From assembly GCA_049890215.1 (NCBI GenBank), contig JBMHBX010000032.1:1-64000 (forward strand): a stretch of DNA of 64,000 nucleotides, read 5' to 3'. Under the pieces are notes generated by a model. The model was not told the origin of the DNA. It worked only from the letters and a program-made list of their open reading frames with translations, and made no database searches. This DNA is from UBA685 sp049890215. Its GTDB lineage: Bacteria; Pseudomonadota; Alphaproteobacteria; Puniceispirillales; Puniceispirillaceae. Made by a program: the position numbers and the translations under genes. Below are positions 25,711-34,456 of the stretch, in pieces (position 1 is the stretch's first letter; every line of letters begins with the position of its first letter).

Positions 25711-26895
25711 ATGGCAGATAAGACATATGGTCCTAATACACAACTAATCAAAAGCGGCATTGCGCGCTCTCAGTTTGATGAGACGGCCGAGGCCCTGTAT
25801 CTGACCTCCGGCTATGTTTACAAGACAGCAGAACAGGCAGAAGCAGCCTTTAACGGCACCCAAGATCGCTATGTTTATAGCCGTTATGGCAATCCCACAG
25901 TAAGCGCTTTGCAGGATAAAATGGCCGCCCTTGAAGGCGCAGAGCGATGTCTTGCAACAGGCACAGGCATGGCAGCGATTTTTGCCGCCATGGCTTGCCA
26001 GTTAGATCAGGGTGACAAGGTGGTGGCAAGCCGTGCTTTATTTGGGGCATGCCATGCGATTTTGACCGAAATTCTGCCAAAATGGGGGATTGAAGTCACC
26101 TTGCTTGACGGGCGTGATATCACCGCATGGCAGGCAGCATTGCAAACGCCCTGCAAACTTGTCTTTCTGGAAACCCCGTCAAATCCCACTTTGCAGCTTG
26201 TTGATCTGGCAAAGGTCTGTGATCTGGCCCATAAGGCAGGGGCGCGTGTTGTGGTTGATAATGTGTTTGCCACACCTGTTCACCAAAAACCTCTGTCTCT
26301 TGGCGCTGATATTGTCTGTTATTCTGCGACCAAACATATTGATGGTCAGGGGCGTGTGATGGGCGGTCTGATTTTGGGTGATGCCGCCTTCATAGATGAT
26401 GAGCTGATGCCTTTTTATCGTCAAACAGGCGCCACCATGAGCCCCTTTAATGCGTGGGTATTGCTAAAGTCACTTGAAACATTGCCTTTGCGTGTTGAGG
26501 CCCAATCTCAGTCAGCGATGAAGATTGCCTCTTTTCTGGCCGATCATGAAAAGATAGAGACTGTCAGCTATCCAGGTCATAAAAGCCATCCGCAATATGC
26601 GCTTGCACAATCACAAATGACAGGCCCTGGCTCTCTTATGGCTTTTGAAGTCAAAGGGGGCAAGACAGCCGCTTTTGCCATGTTAAATGCCTTATCTCTG
26701 ATTGATATATCAAATAATTTAGGGGATTCAAAAACACTTGCCTGCCATCCTGCCAGTACGACTCATATGAATATTGGCGCTGATGAGAGGGCAATTCTTG
26801 GCATAAATGATGGCCATATCCGCTTATCTGTTGGCCTGGAAGATTGTGAAGATCTGATAGCTGACTTGCGCGATTCTCTGGCACAATTGCCCTAA
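25711..26895 (+). CDS. metZ: O-succinylhomoserine sulfhydrylase
   Basis: A 394-residue Cys/Met-metabolism PLP enzyme. The PLP lysine is Lys208 in YSATKHIDGQGR. Other family blocks are DRYVYSRYGNPT, ETPSNPTLQLVDL and the C-terminal HPASTTHMN..GINDGHIRLSVGLED. The QGRVMGG segment after the lysine and overall similarity favour MetZ, which makes homocysteine directly from an activated homoserine and sulfide. O-acetylhomoserine use is the alternative. It begins 134 bp after regA and probably has its own control. Confidence 0.9.
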   Translation: MADKTYGPNTQLIKSGIARSQFDETAEALYLTSGYVYKTAEQAEAAFNGTQDRYVYSRYGNPTVSALQDKMAALEGAERCLATGTGMAAIFAAMACQLDQGDKVVASRALFGACHAILTEILPKWGIEVTLLDGRDITAWQAALQTPCKLVFLETPSNPTLQLVDLAKVCDLAHKAGARVVVDNVFATPVHQKPLSLGADIVCYSATKHIDGQGRVMGGLILGDAAFIDDELMPFYRQTGATMSPFNAWVLLKSLETLPLRVEAQSQSAMKIASFLADHEKIETVSYPGHKSHPQYALAQSQMTGPGSLMAFEVKGGKTAAFAMLNALSLIDISNNLGDSKTLACHPASTTHMNIGADERAILGINDGHIRLSVGLEDCEDLIADLRDSLAQLP

Positions 26896-26901
26896 GCGCT
26901 T

Positions 26902-27795
26902 ATGTTTGAAATTGCTCATCTTCTTGCGCTTGGCGCCGCCCTTAGCTGGACATTGTCAGGTCTTCTTGGCCATGCCCCTGTGATGGCGCTTGGCTCGTTG
27001 CATTTTAACCGCATACGCATGATCATTGCCAGCCTCTGGCTGATACCGATGGTGATGTTATCTGATGGTCAATGGCAGATTGCACAGCCTCATATACTGC
27101 CGATCATTGCCTCCAGCCTTATTGGCATTGTATTAGGGGATTATTTTTTATTTGTCGCAATGCAGCGTCTTGGCCCGCGCCTGACAGGGGTGCTTTTTGC
27201 CGCCAACGCGCCTTTGGCGGCCTTGCTTGGGTGGCTATTTTTATCAGAAGCTCTCAGCCTGCAGCTTATTATGGCTATTTTGCTTGGCTTTTCTGGTATT
27301 TGCCTTGCCATTTTATTTGGCAAGCGGCGCCAGACCACTCATATCTGGGAACAAATAAAGCAGCCTTTATGGATTGGGCTATGTGCCGGTCTTCTTGCCG
27401 CCTTTGGGCAGGCCGCAGGTGTCTTGATCTTGCGCCCTGTCATGGCAGAGGGAGTCAATCCATGGACAGCCTCTCTTCTTCGCGTTCTGATCGCAGCTCT
27501 ATGCCTGTGGGCAACATTCCCTTTTGATAAAAAAGCGCGCCAATTGCCCTTATTGCCTGCCCGTCATATCAGCTGGTCTATCATAGGAAACGGATTTTTT
27601 GGCCTCAGCTTTGGGGTGGCTCTGATGCTCAAAGCGCTTGAAACAGGCCCGGTTGCCGAAGTCAGCCTGCTTGCCTCTGTCAGTCCGGTTATGGTCTTGC
27701 CTTTTATCTGGTGGCAAACCAAATTGGTGCCACCGCCCGGGGCATGGATTGGCGCCGCTCTTGTGGTGACAAGCTCCTATTTGTTGCTACCCTGA
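26902..27795 (+). CDS. EamA/DMT-family permease
   Basis: A 297-residue protein with about ten hydrophobic segments arranged as two EamA repeats (first repeat ending in LLGWLFLSEALSLQLIMAILLGFSG, the second near the C-terminus). Such drug/metabolite transporters export or import small metabolites; the substrate is not predictable. It begins 6 bp after metZ, so it may be co-transcribed and could move a sulfur amino acid or related compound, but that is only context. Confidence 0.88.
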   Translation: MFEIAHLLALGAALSWTLSGLLGHAPVMALGSLHFNRIRMIIASLWLIPMVMLSDGQWQIAQPHILPIIASSLIGIVLGDYFLFVAMQRLGPRLTGVLFAANAPLAALLGWLFLSEALSLQLIMAILLGFSGICLAILFGKRRQTTHIWEQIKQPLWIGLCAGLLAAFGQAAGVLILRPVMAEGVNPWTASLLRVLIAALCLWATFPFDKKARQLPLLPARHISWSIIGNGFFGLSFGVALMLKALETGPVAEVSLLASVSPVMVLPFIWWQTKLVPPPGAWIGAALVVTSSYLLLP

Positions 27796-27828
27796 TGCCC
27801 TGATGCCCCCCGAAAAATTTGAGGTTTC

Positions 27829-28740
27829 ATGTCCCAAATATCACTCACACGGCTCTCTAATATTGGGTTGTTATTGCTGATTGCCTTTCTCTGGGCCTCT
27901 GCCTTTGGGGCCATGAAAGTGGCCGTTTCTGAAACAGGACCGATCACGCTTGCCGCTTTGCGCTCTTCCATAGCCGCGATTGTCCTTCTTGGCGTCCTGC
28001 GCCTTCAGGGGCCGCTGGACTGGCGCATTGGATGGCATTATTTGCCACAATTTTTTGTCATAGGCGGTCTTGGAACGGCGCTTCCTTTCATGCTGATCCC
28101 ATGGGCAGAATTACGTATTGATTCATCTCTGGCAGGCTTGCTGATGTCTGTTGGCCCTCTTGCCACCTTGGCAGGTGCATGGGCCTTTGGCCTTGAAACA
28201 GATATACCAAAAAGCCGCATAATTGGGATTCTCATAGGTCTGTGCGGCGCATTGCTGATGTTCGCTGATGGCTTTAGCGCGATGGGTCATGCCAATCTGA
28301 TTGCCCAATTTGCCACAGTGGCGGCTGCTTTATGTTATGCGTGCGGCAATTTGATGGTCAGACAATTATCATCTGTTCCGCCTTTGACGATCTCAGCTTT
28401 TGCGATGACGCTTTGTGCCCTGATCAGCTGGCCTCTTGCCTTATTCTTTGAAGAATCTGACCCGCAATCATATTCACAGCTTGCATGGCAGATGATCTTA
28501 TGGCTTGGCCTTATGCCAACTGCCTTTGCCTTTTCCATTCGCTATATTTTGATAAAACGCGCCGGTGCCAGCTTTACCTCTTATGTTGGTTATCTCATCC
28601 CCGGCATTGCGCTTATCATTGGCGCGGTTGGTCTGGGAGAGGCAATAAGCCTTGAAAAAATCATAGCTCTTCTTCTGATTATGATTGGCTTGTTATCGTC
28701 TCAAAAACCGTCACCTGCAAAAACTGCCTCAAATAAGTAA
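27829..28740 (+). CDS. EamA/DMT-family permease
   Basis: A 303-residue membrane protein with ten predicted helices and the EamA start LLLLIAFLWASAFGAMKVAV, followed by PITLAALRSSIAAIVLL. The C-terminal repeat ends ISLEKIIALLLIMIGLL. It follows another EamA gene by 33 bp in the same direction; the two are not close copies of each other. Substrate unknown. Confidence 0.88.
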   Translation: MSQISLTRLSNIGLLLLIAFLWASAFGAMKVAVSETGPITLAALRSSIAAIVLLGVLRLQGPLDWRIGWHYLPQFFVIGGLGTALPFMLIPWAELRIDSSLAGLLMSVGPLATLAGAWAFGLETDIPKSRIIGILIGLCGALLMFADGFSAMGHANLIAQFATVAAALCYACGNLMVRQLSSVPPLTISAFAMTLCALISWPLALFFEESDPQSYSQLAWQMILWLGLMPTAFAFSIRYILIKRAGASFTSYVGYLIPGIALIIGAVGLGEAISLEKIIALLLIMIGLLSSQKPSPAKTASNK

Positions 28741-28821
28741 AGAAACACTAGGCAAAAGCAGAATAGTTGCTCTATGGTTTTGATAGGATAAAGACAAGGT
28801 CAGCTTTCAGGGTATTAAGCC

Positions 28822-29154
28822 ATGATGTCATTGGGAACAAAAATAAGTGTGATAGCGATAAGCCTCATGATGGCAGGCTGTACACAAATGCAGGATACAG
28901 CGCCACAAACAGCGAATCTGTCACAAGATACCGGTGATGAGGCAGCTCAGCCAGTTGAGGCAAAGCCGGAATTTCCCTCGTTATTTTTTAACTGGGAATT
29001 AAAAGGCTCTACCTTAATCGCCCCGCCTGTCTCTGTTCAGACTGAGGCTATCTCAGCCTGCCGGGCACGTGGCTATGATACAAGCTATATGATTCACATT
29101 GCACTTGATGGTGACAGGGCAATTGCCGAATTCGGGTGCCGCGGCGCTGACTAA
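28822..29154 (+). CDS. Small lipoprotein of unknown function
   Basis: 110 residues with a lipoprotein signal peptide: hydrophobic stretch, then lipobox LMMAGC with the lipidated Cys20. The mature part has an acidic linker and then a compact domain (FFNWELKGSTLIAPPVSVQTEAISACRARGYDTSYMIHIALDGDRAIAEFGCRGAD) containing two Cys that could form a disulfide. No family is recognised. It is a single gene between permease and dehalogenase genes. Confidence 0.75.
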   Translation: MMSLGTKISVIAISLMMAGCTQMQDTAPQTANLSQDTGDEAAQPVEAKPEFPSLFFNWELKGSTLIAPPVSVQTEAISACRARGYDTSYMIHIALDGDRAIAEFGCRGAD

Positions 29155-29191
29155 GGGGCCTTGAGAAACCAAACCAGAGAACAGGTGCTTT

Positions 29192-29878
29192 ATGGCAATC
29201 AAAGCAGCTCTTTTTGATGCTTACGGGACATTGCTTGATGTGGGATCTGCCACAAACAGGCTTGTTGCCTCTGGCCGTTTTCCTCAACTGACAGATAAAG
29301 CAGATAGATTATCAGATATCTGGCGCCTGAAACAACTTCACTATAGCTGGTTGCGCGCCACCATGGGTGCCTATGTACCTTTTTGGCAATGCACACAAGA
29401 TGCGCTTGATTTTGCTCTTGAACAGACAGGCCTTGCCTCTGATGATGAGATGCGCACAAGCCTGCTTCAGCTATATCGGGATATTGCCGCTTATGAAGAT
29501 GCCACCCGCCTTCTGGCACAGCTTGATGAGGTGCCATGCGCTATCTTATCAAATGGCAATCATGACATGTTGCAACAGGCGGTCACCTCAAGCGGCCTGT
29601 CATCTTATCTTGATAAGATTTTATCAGTAGAAGATGTTGGTATTTTCAAACCATCACCTGCGGTCTATCAGATGGGATGTGATGCTTATGGCATATCACC
29701 TGATGAGGTGTTATTTTTCTCATCTAACGGGTGGGATATCGCAGGCGCGCGCTATTTTGGCTATCAGACCATCTGGGTCAATCGCACCAATCAGGTAACA
29801 GAACGCCTTGGTGATCCCCCGCATTATGAAGTATCAGATCTGGATGCCGCTTTGCGCATTGCCAAATCGCTTATCTGA
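29192..29878 (+). CDS. Haloacid dehalogenase, type II (L-2-haloacid dehalogenase family)
   Basis: A 228-residue HAD protein with the L-2-haloacid dehalogenase hallmarks: nucleophile Asp9 in FDAYGTLLD, RLKQLHYSWLR (the family has RxKQLEYxWLR), LSNGN at 119-123, Lys153 in FKPSPAVY, and SSNGWD at 177-182. These enzymes replace the halogen of short 2-haloacids such as chloroacetate by hydroxyl. The hit is to the true dehalogenase subgroup and not the phosphatase majority. Its real substrate is not shown. Confidence 0.88.
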   Translation: MAIKAALFDAYGTLLDVGSATNRLVASGRFPQLTDKADRLSDIWRLKQLHYSWLRATMGAYVPFWQCTQDALDFALEQTGLASDDEMRTSLLQLYRDIAAYEDATRLLAQLDEVPCAILSNGNHDMLQQAVTSSGLSSYLDKILSVEDVGIFKPSPAVYQMGCDAYGISPDEVLFFSSNGWDIAGARYFGYQTIWVNRTNQVTERLGDPPHYEVSDLDAALRIAKSLI

Positions 29879-29929
29879 CCAGTTATCTGTCATCATCTCT
29901 GTCACCCGCTAATCCATTTATGGGTTTTG

Positions 29930-30442
29930 ATGCGTAACAAATACATGAAACAGCGATACTACGTCATTATCACAGCCCTTTTTCTGGCCGTCTTTGGCAT
30001 CACCGCATCAGCCATAGCGCCTTCTTTGGCTGCCTCTGAAGATAAGATCATCATGCCGGCCCCCTCTTATGAGCCAGAAGATGTTGTCGCTATCCAGCTT
30101 CTTGGATTACAGGCCACAAATGGGGATTACCGCTCAATCGCCATGCAACAGGTTTGGGCCTTTGCGCACCCTTCTAACAAAGCGATGACAGGGCCATTGC
30201 CTCGTTTTGCGCGTTTGTTTGATTTGCCTGCCTATCGCCCCTTACTTGGTCATAGTACCAGTAACATCACACGCCTTGCCGAAACAGAAGATATTGTGCA
30301 AATGCGGGTGCAAATCACAGGTCGTGACGGGCAGTCTTATGTCTATTTATGGGTGGTCCGCCGTGCGATCTCAGGCGATGAAGCCGGCTCATGGATGACT
30401 GTGTCTGTCTCTGCTCCGGCAGGCGGCGGCACACGATCCTAA
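29930..30442 (+). CDS. Exported DUF4864-like protein
   Basis: About 170 residues from ATG 29930 (an ATG at 29945 is also possible). A signal peptide (YYVIITALFLAVFGITASAIAPSLAAS) precedes a NTF2-like domain in which a helix beginning EDVVAIQLLGLQATNGDYRSIAMQQVWAFA is followed by FARLFDLPAYRPLLGH and beta strands. The pattern matches the DUF4864 family of unknown function. It is a stand-alone gene. Confidence 0.7.
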   Translation: MRNKYMKQRYYVIITALFLAVFGITASAIAPSLAASEDKIIMPAPSYEPEDVVAIQLLGLQATNGDYRSIAMQQVWAFAHPSNKAMTGPLPRFARLFDLPAYRPLLGHSTSNITRLAETEDIVQMRVQITGRDGQSYVYLWVVRRAISGDEAGSWMTVSVSAPAGGGTRS

Positions 30443-30558
30443 ACGGATTTGATCTCAGATAAAATTTACTTGTTTTTCTGTTCTATCACAGGTAGGGCAT
30501 AAGGTTAGCGCTTTGATACATATCTTGCAAAGCGCCCCTGTCAAAGAGGCTTGATCAT

Positions 30559-31494
30559 ATGATGATGCGCATAAAAAACATCTTGTCACCTGAATTATAT
30601 GGTGGCCTTTTGATTTTATTGGCCATGTCTATTTTGGGATTGTCAGATAATTTTTTCTATTATCTTGAACCTCATATGGGTCTTGGCCAGTTTCACGCCG
30701 GACGCTCATTTGTCTCTGTGATATTACTTTTGCCATTTGCCTATATCACGGGCACAAGCTTAATGCCGCATAAATGGCGCCCTGTTTTGGGGCGCACAAT
30801 TTTGCAGACCTTATCCATGTTTTTATATTTCGGCTCCCTGCCTTTGATGTCTGTGGCAGAGGCAGCCGCCGGTTTGTTCACCTCTCCTATATTTGTTCTG
30901 ATTTTCACAAGCCTTATTTACAAAGAACGCATTGGCATCAGGCGTATTACAGCCGTAGCTATAGGCACATTGGGCGTGTTTTTTGTCCTTCGCCCTGATC
31001 AGGCAGGCTTTCACATAAGCCAGACAATGCCTGTTGCCGCAGGTGCGCTTTATGCGCTTGCCTCTATGACCACAAGGCGGTGGTGCGCAGATGAGCCGCC
31101 TCTTGCGATTGTGACAGCCTTTTTAGTCGTCATAGGGCTGACAGGGGCATTGGCAACAACCTTGCTTGATATCTATCCTGTCTCAGCCGCAATTTATGAT
31201 GCAGCGCCCTTTTTCTTTCGGGGCTGGCAGCCGATGGATATGCCTGTTTGGGGGTGGATGATCATTCAGGCTGCTATGTCTTTGATTGCGATTGCCTTTT
31301 TAACCATGGGCTATCAGGTCGCAGAAACAAGCTATATGGCTGTGTTTGAATATAGCCTGCTTATTTTTGCTGCTTTTTGGACCTATCTTTTATTTGGTGA
31401 CACATTGGCGCTGACTAGCATCATTGGCTTTGTCTTTATTGCCGGTGCCGGCATTATCATCTCGCGTGCCTTGCCATCCTTGCCGCAGGATTAA
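30559..31494 (+). CDS. EamA/RhaT-family permease
   Basis: A 311-residue DMT transporter with about ten membrane helices. LSDNFFYYLEPHMGLGQFHAGRSFVSVILL and the second helix pair FTSPIFVLIFTSLIYKERIGIRRI are typical of EamA proteins related to the S-adenosylmethionine/riboflavin-type exporters. The substrate is unknown. It overlaps the convergent DUF2805 gene by four bases at its stop codon. Confidence 0.88.
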   Translation: MMMRIKNILSPELYGGLLILLAMSILGLSDNFFYYLEPHMGLGQFHAGRSFVSVILLLPFAYITGTSLMPHKWRPVLGRTILQTLSMFLYFGSLPLMSVAEAAAGLFTSPIFVLIFTSLIYKERIGIRRITAVAIGTLGVFFVLRPDQAGFHISQTMPVAAGALYALASMTTRRWCADEPPLAIVTAFLVVIGLTGALATTLLDIYPVSAAIYDAAPFFFRGWQPMDMPVWGWMIIQAAMSLIAIAFLTMGYQVAETSYMAVFEYSLLIFAAFWTYLLFGDTLALTSIIGFVFIAGAGIIISRALPSLPQD

Positions 31495-31745
31495 GCCAGA
31501 TCTGATACATCTTTGATATCATCACGCCGCCATTGTGCCATGCTTTTTTGGTGCTTGGTTTTGCGTCCGCTCACACGTTTTCGCCACATGCGAAATGAAG
31601 ATGGTTTCATATGGCCGCGCATGATGGCGATTACCTGTTTTTCGCCAAGGCCAGTCTGAAGTTTGATATCATCAAAGCTCACCTCATCACGCCAGGCAAG
31701 CTCAATAACATGATGGATATCCGGGCTGAGATTATCTTGCGCCAT
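31491..31745 (-). CDS. TIGR03643/DUF2805 family small protein
   Basis: 84 residues matching the TIGR03643/DUF2805 pattern: a helix-turn-helix-like first half (VIELAWRDEVSFDDIKLQTGLGEKQVIAIMRGHMKPSSFRMWRKRVSGRKTKH). The function of the family is not known; the basic second half suggests nucleic-acid binding. It converges on the EamA gene and is 5 bp downstream of the next minus-strand gene. Confidence 0.85.
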   Translation of the reverse strand: MAQDNLSPDIHHVIELAWRDEVSFDDIKLQTGLGEKQVIAIMRGHMKPSSFRMWRKRVSGRKTKHQKSMAQWRRDDIKDVSDLA

Positions 31746-31750
31746 GGTGA

Positions 31751-32167
31751 TTAGCTTTCCTCCAAAGGGGTGCAGTATCCAAGGGTGGTTGTCACAGGCT
31801 CAGCATCTCCTCCTGGTGTCTCGCCGCGGATAAAGCCATAGCTCTCATCATGGGTAAAACGCCCTGTATTGATATTCATCGCAAAGTGATAAAAGCCGGT
31901 ACTGCATCCAAGGAATTCGAAAAAGCGCAAGCGGCACTCATAGTCAACCCCTGCGATCGTGGCTTTGCTGCGCTCACCTGAGATGATAACCTCATAGGAT
32001 TTTTGCGGTGCGCCCACTGGAGTCCATTGTCTGTCAAGCGCTTTGACAGAGGTGGTAAGCCCGCCCTGACACTGATACACACCATCTCCCAATTCCTGTG
32101 CCATCACAGGCGGCGCAAACACAAGCCACGCAGAACCAAGGCTGATGATGAGGCGCTTTTTTTTCAT
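31751..32167 (-). CDS. Exported protein with four cysteines, unknown function
   Basis: 138 residues from ATG 32167 (MKKKRLIISLGSA), chosen because AAAGGAGAG lies just upstream. A start at 32200 has no such site. A signal peptide ends PPVMAQ. The mature protein has Cys in VYQCQGG, YECRLRF, LGCSTG and GYCTPL, which could form two disulfides in the periplasm. No family is recognised. Confidence 0.72.
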   Translation of the reverse strand: MKKKRLIISLGSAWLVFAPPVMAQELGDGVYQCQGGLTTSVKALDRQWTPVGAPQKSYEVIISGERSKATIAGVDYECRLRFFEFLGCSTGFYHFAMNINTGRFTHDESYGFIRGETPGGDAEPVTTTLGYCTPLEES

Positions 32168-32388
32168 GTGACTCTCCTTTATGTGCGTATCTGTCTTCAT
32201 GTGTCTTAAGGCCGATCATAGACCGAAAGCAGGGCCATACAAGATGCCGCCTGACAGGTGACAGGGCAAAAGAGGCATTTTTGCGGTATGTCTTTTGTGG
32301 CATCTCTTGTCTCAGGGGCAATCCGTTTGTCTGAAATATCAGTAAAAAACAAAGCCAGAAGACAAAAAGAATAAAGGGACCCTGACAT

Positions 32389-32901
32389 ATGCCGATAATG
32401 ACCAGAGCCGCATTTAGCCTTATGATAGCCTTATTGTGGCTGCCTGCCATGGCGGCCTCTATCCCCAAAATGGAAGGCGAAATGCTTGATAAAACCGAAG
32501 TGGTCTATCCGCGCGATTTTAACGGCAAGCCAGTGATGATGGTGATGTTGTTTGATCAGGATCAGCAATCACAGCTTGATGGCTGGGCTGCCAACAGGGG
32601 CGATTTGCCGCCAGACATAAAGATGATAGAGGTCGCTCTGATTGGTGATGTGAATGGCATGGTGAAGTTTTTTATCAAAGGCGGCATGCGTGATCAGCTC
32701 GAAGATGACAAGCCGCGTCTTGCGCGCACAATGCCGTATTTTGGCGATGCAGATAAGGTCAAAAAGCGCCTGCGCATAGATGATATCTCTGAGGTCCGCG
32801 CCTATCTCTTAAGCCCCTCAGGCAAGGTATTATGGCAGGGTGCAGGCGATTATAATGGCCAGTTCCAGGATATCCCCTCACAAGAAGAGGCCGCAAATTG
32901 A
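32389..32901 (+). CDS. Exported protein, possible Cys-less thioredoxin-like fold
   Basis: 170 residues with a signal peptide (RAAFSLMIALLWLPAMAAS). The mature part (DFNGKPVMMVMLFDQDQQSQLDGWAA, then a long helix region and VRAYLLSPSGKVLWQGAGDYNGQ) has the layout of thioredoxin-fold proteins but no CxxC motif. No named family is assigned. Its stop codon overlaps the next start (TGATG), so it is translated together with the DUF3291-like gene. Confidence 0.7.
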   Translation: MPIMTRAAFSLMIALLWLPAMAASIPKMEGEMLDKTEVVYPRDFNGKPVMMVMLFDQDQQSQLDGWAANRGDLPPDIKMIEVALIGDVNGMVKFFIKGGMRDQLEDDKPRLARTMPYFGDADKVKKRLRIDDISEVRAYLLSPSGKVLWQGAGDYNGQFQDIPSQEEAAN

Positions 32902-33230
32902 TGATTATCTCAGTGACAGGCCTGAAGACAAAGGGGCCACTTAGCACTCTGCGGTTTTGGCTTCTTGCCATACCAGCTTTCCGGCAGGCCAGAGCCGCCA
33001 AAGGTAATTTATTTTGTGAAACCAGAACGGTAAATGGGGTACAACATACCCTGACAGCCTGGCGCAGTCGCAAACATATGAAGCATTATGTCCTCTCAGG
33101 CGCCCATCGCAAAGCCATGGGCCAATTTGCCAAAATCGCCACAGGCGCCACGATCTCATTTGAATCAGACAAGTTGCCTTCATGGGAAGAGGCTGTCTCA
33201 AAATGGACCAAAGACGCTGAATGGTATTGA
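32901..33230 (+). CDS. DUF3291-like (ferredoxin-like barrel) protein
   Basis: 109 residues from ATG 32901, overlapping the upstream stop by one base. The pattern RTVNGVQHTLTAWRSRKHMKHYVLSGAHRKAMGQFAKIATGATISFESDKLPSWEEA is characteristic of DUF3291 and related dimeric alpha+beta barrel proteins, similar in fold to antibiotic-biosynthesis monooxygenases. The biochemical role is unknown. Confidence 0.78.
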   Translation: MIISVTGLKTKGPLSTLRFWLLAIPAFRQARAAKGNLFCETRTVNGVQHTLTAWRSRKHMKHYVLSGAHRKAMGQFAKIATGATISFESDKLPSWEEAVSKWTKDAEWY

Positions 33231-33397
33231 CAGGCTTTTCTCAAAGCTGCGCCAATTTTGGTAAAAAAGTGCTTAAAAGATAAGGATATTAAAAAATTCA
33301 TATCGCTCATATCAGGCACAGCTGGCATTTTTAGGAAAACTTTTTATATCAGATAAGGCGCATTCATCGTGCCGTGAAGATTAAAAGGAATATCTCA

Positions 33398-34390
33398 ATG
33401 CCGATCACTTATGCTGATACTCAAAAAGCGCCTGCCATTTATGTGATTCATGAAAATGGCGAGTGGACAAAGCCTTTATTTGCCGCTTTTGAAGCGCGGT
33501 CTCTGCCTTATGTTGACTGGGATTTATCACAAGTAAGCCTTGATTTATCTCAGCCTGCGCCAGAGGGCATTTTTTACAATCGCATGAGTGCGTCATCTCA
33601 CAGCCGCGGCCATCGCTATGCCCCGGAGATGACGGCAGGTGTGCTGTCCTGGCTTGAAAGTCAGGGTCGTCATGTCTTAAATGGCCGCTCAGCGCTTCAT
33701 CTGGAAATTTCCAAGATGATTCAATATACCGCTTTGCAAAAAGCAGGGCTTCAGGTGCCAAAGACAATCGCTGCCACAGATGAAGATGATATCATTGCCG
33801 CTTTTGCCTCTCATGACGGCCTGCCTGTTATCACCAAGCATAACCGCGCAGGCAAAGGTCTTGGTGTTCAGCTATTCCGCTCTGCCAATGCCTTACAAGA
33901 TTATGTGACAGGGCCGGAATTTGCGCCGTCAGTTGATGGTGTGACTCTTATCCAGAAATATATCGCCTCCCCTGATCAGATGATCACAAGAGTTGAATTT
34001 ATTGGCCGTGAATTTATGTACGCTGTCAAAGTGGATACCTCAAACGGGTTTGAATTATGTCCGGCAGATGTCTGCGCCCTTGAGGCAAGCACCTGCATGG
34101 CAGATGCACAGCCACGCTTTGCCTTTGAAATAGATACTGATTTTGCCACAAGCGCCCTTGGCACCTCTTTGTTACCAAAAATGAAGCAGGTAATGGAGCA
34201 TGAAGGTCTTGATGTGGCTGCCTTTGAATTTATCACAGATGCAGATGGTCATGCCTTTGTCTATGATATTAATACCAACACCAATTATAATAGTGATGCA
34301 GAAATGCGCGCCGGCCTTAGCGCGATGGACAGGCTTGCCGCTATGCTTGGTGCTACTTTGCAACAGGATTATCATCAGTCAGCTGCCTAA
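33398..34390 (+). CDS. ATP-grasp (RimK-like) ligase
   Basis: A 330-residue ATP-grasp protein, started at ATG 33398 because AAGGA lies 11 bases upstream; a GTG at 33374 is less likely. The fold is visible in LPVITKHNRAGKGLGVQLF (ATP-binding loop), VTLIQKYIASPDQMITRVEFIGRE and FVYDINTNTNYN (metal-binding end). RimK-like enzymes join an amino acid to a carboxylate. The substrate is unknown and no partner peptide gene is adjacent. It is upstream of adhC. Confidence 0.85.
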   Translation: MPITYADTQKAPAIYVIHENGEWTKPLFAAFEARSLPYVDWDLSQVSLDLSQPAPEGIFYNRMSASSHSRGHRYAPEMTAGVLSWLESQGRHVLNGRSALHLEISKMIQYTALQKAGLQVPKTIAATDEDDIIAAFASHDGLPVITKHNRAGKGLGVQLFRSANALQDYVTGPEFAPSVDGVTLIQKYIASPDQMITRVEFIGREFMYAVKVDTSNGFELCPADVCALEASTCMADAQPRFAFEIDTDFATSALGTSLLPKMKQVMEHEGLDVAAFEFITDADGHAFVYDINTNTNYNSDAEMRAGLSAMDRLAAMLGATLQQDYHQSAA

Positions 34391-34456
34391 AAAACTTGCC
34401 ACATGAAAAGCGCTTCCCTTATGGTTGATTAATCAGGCTTCAGGGAGGAATGAGTC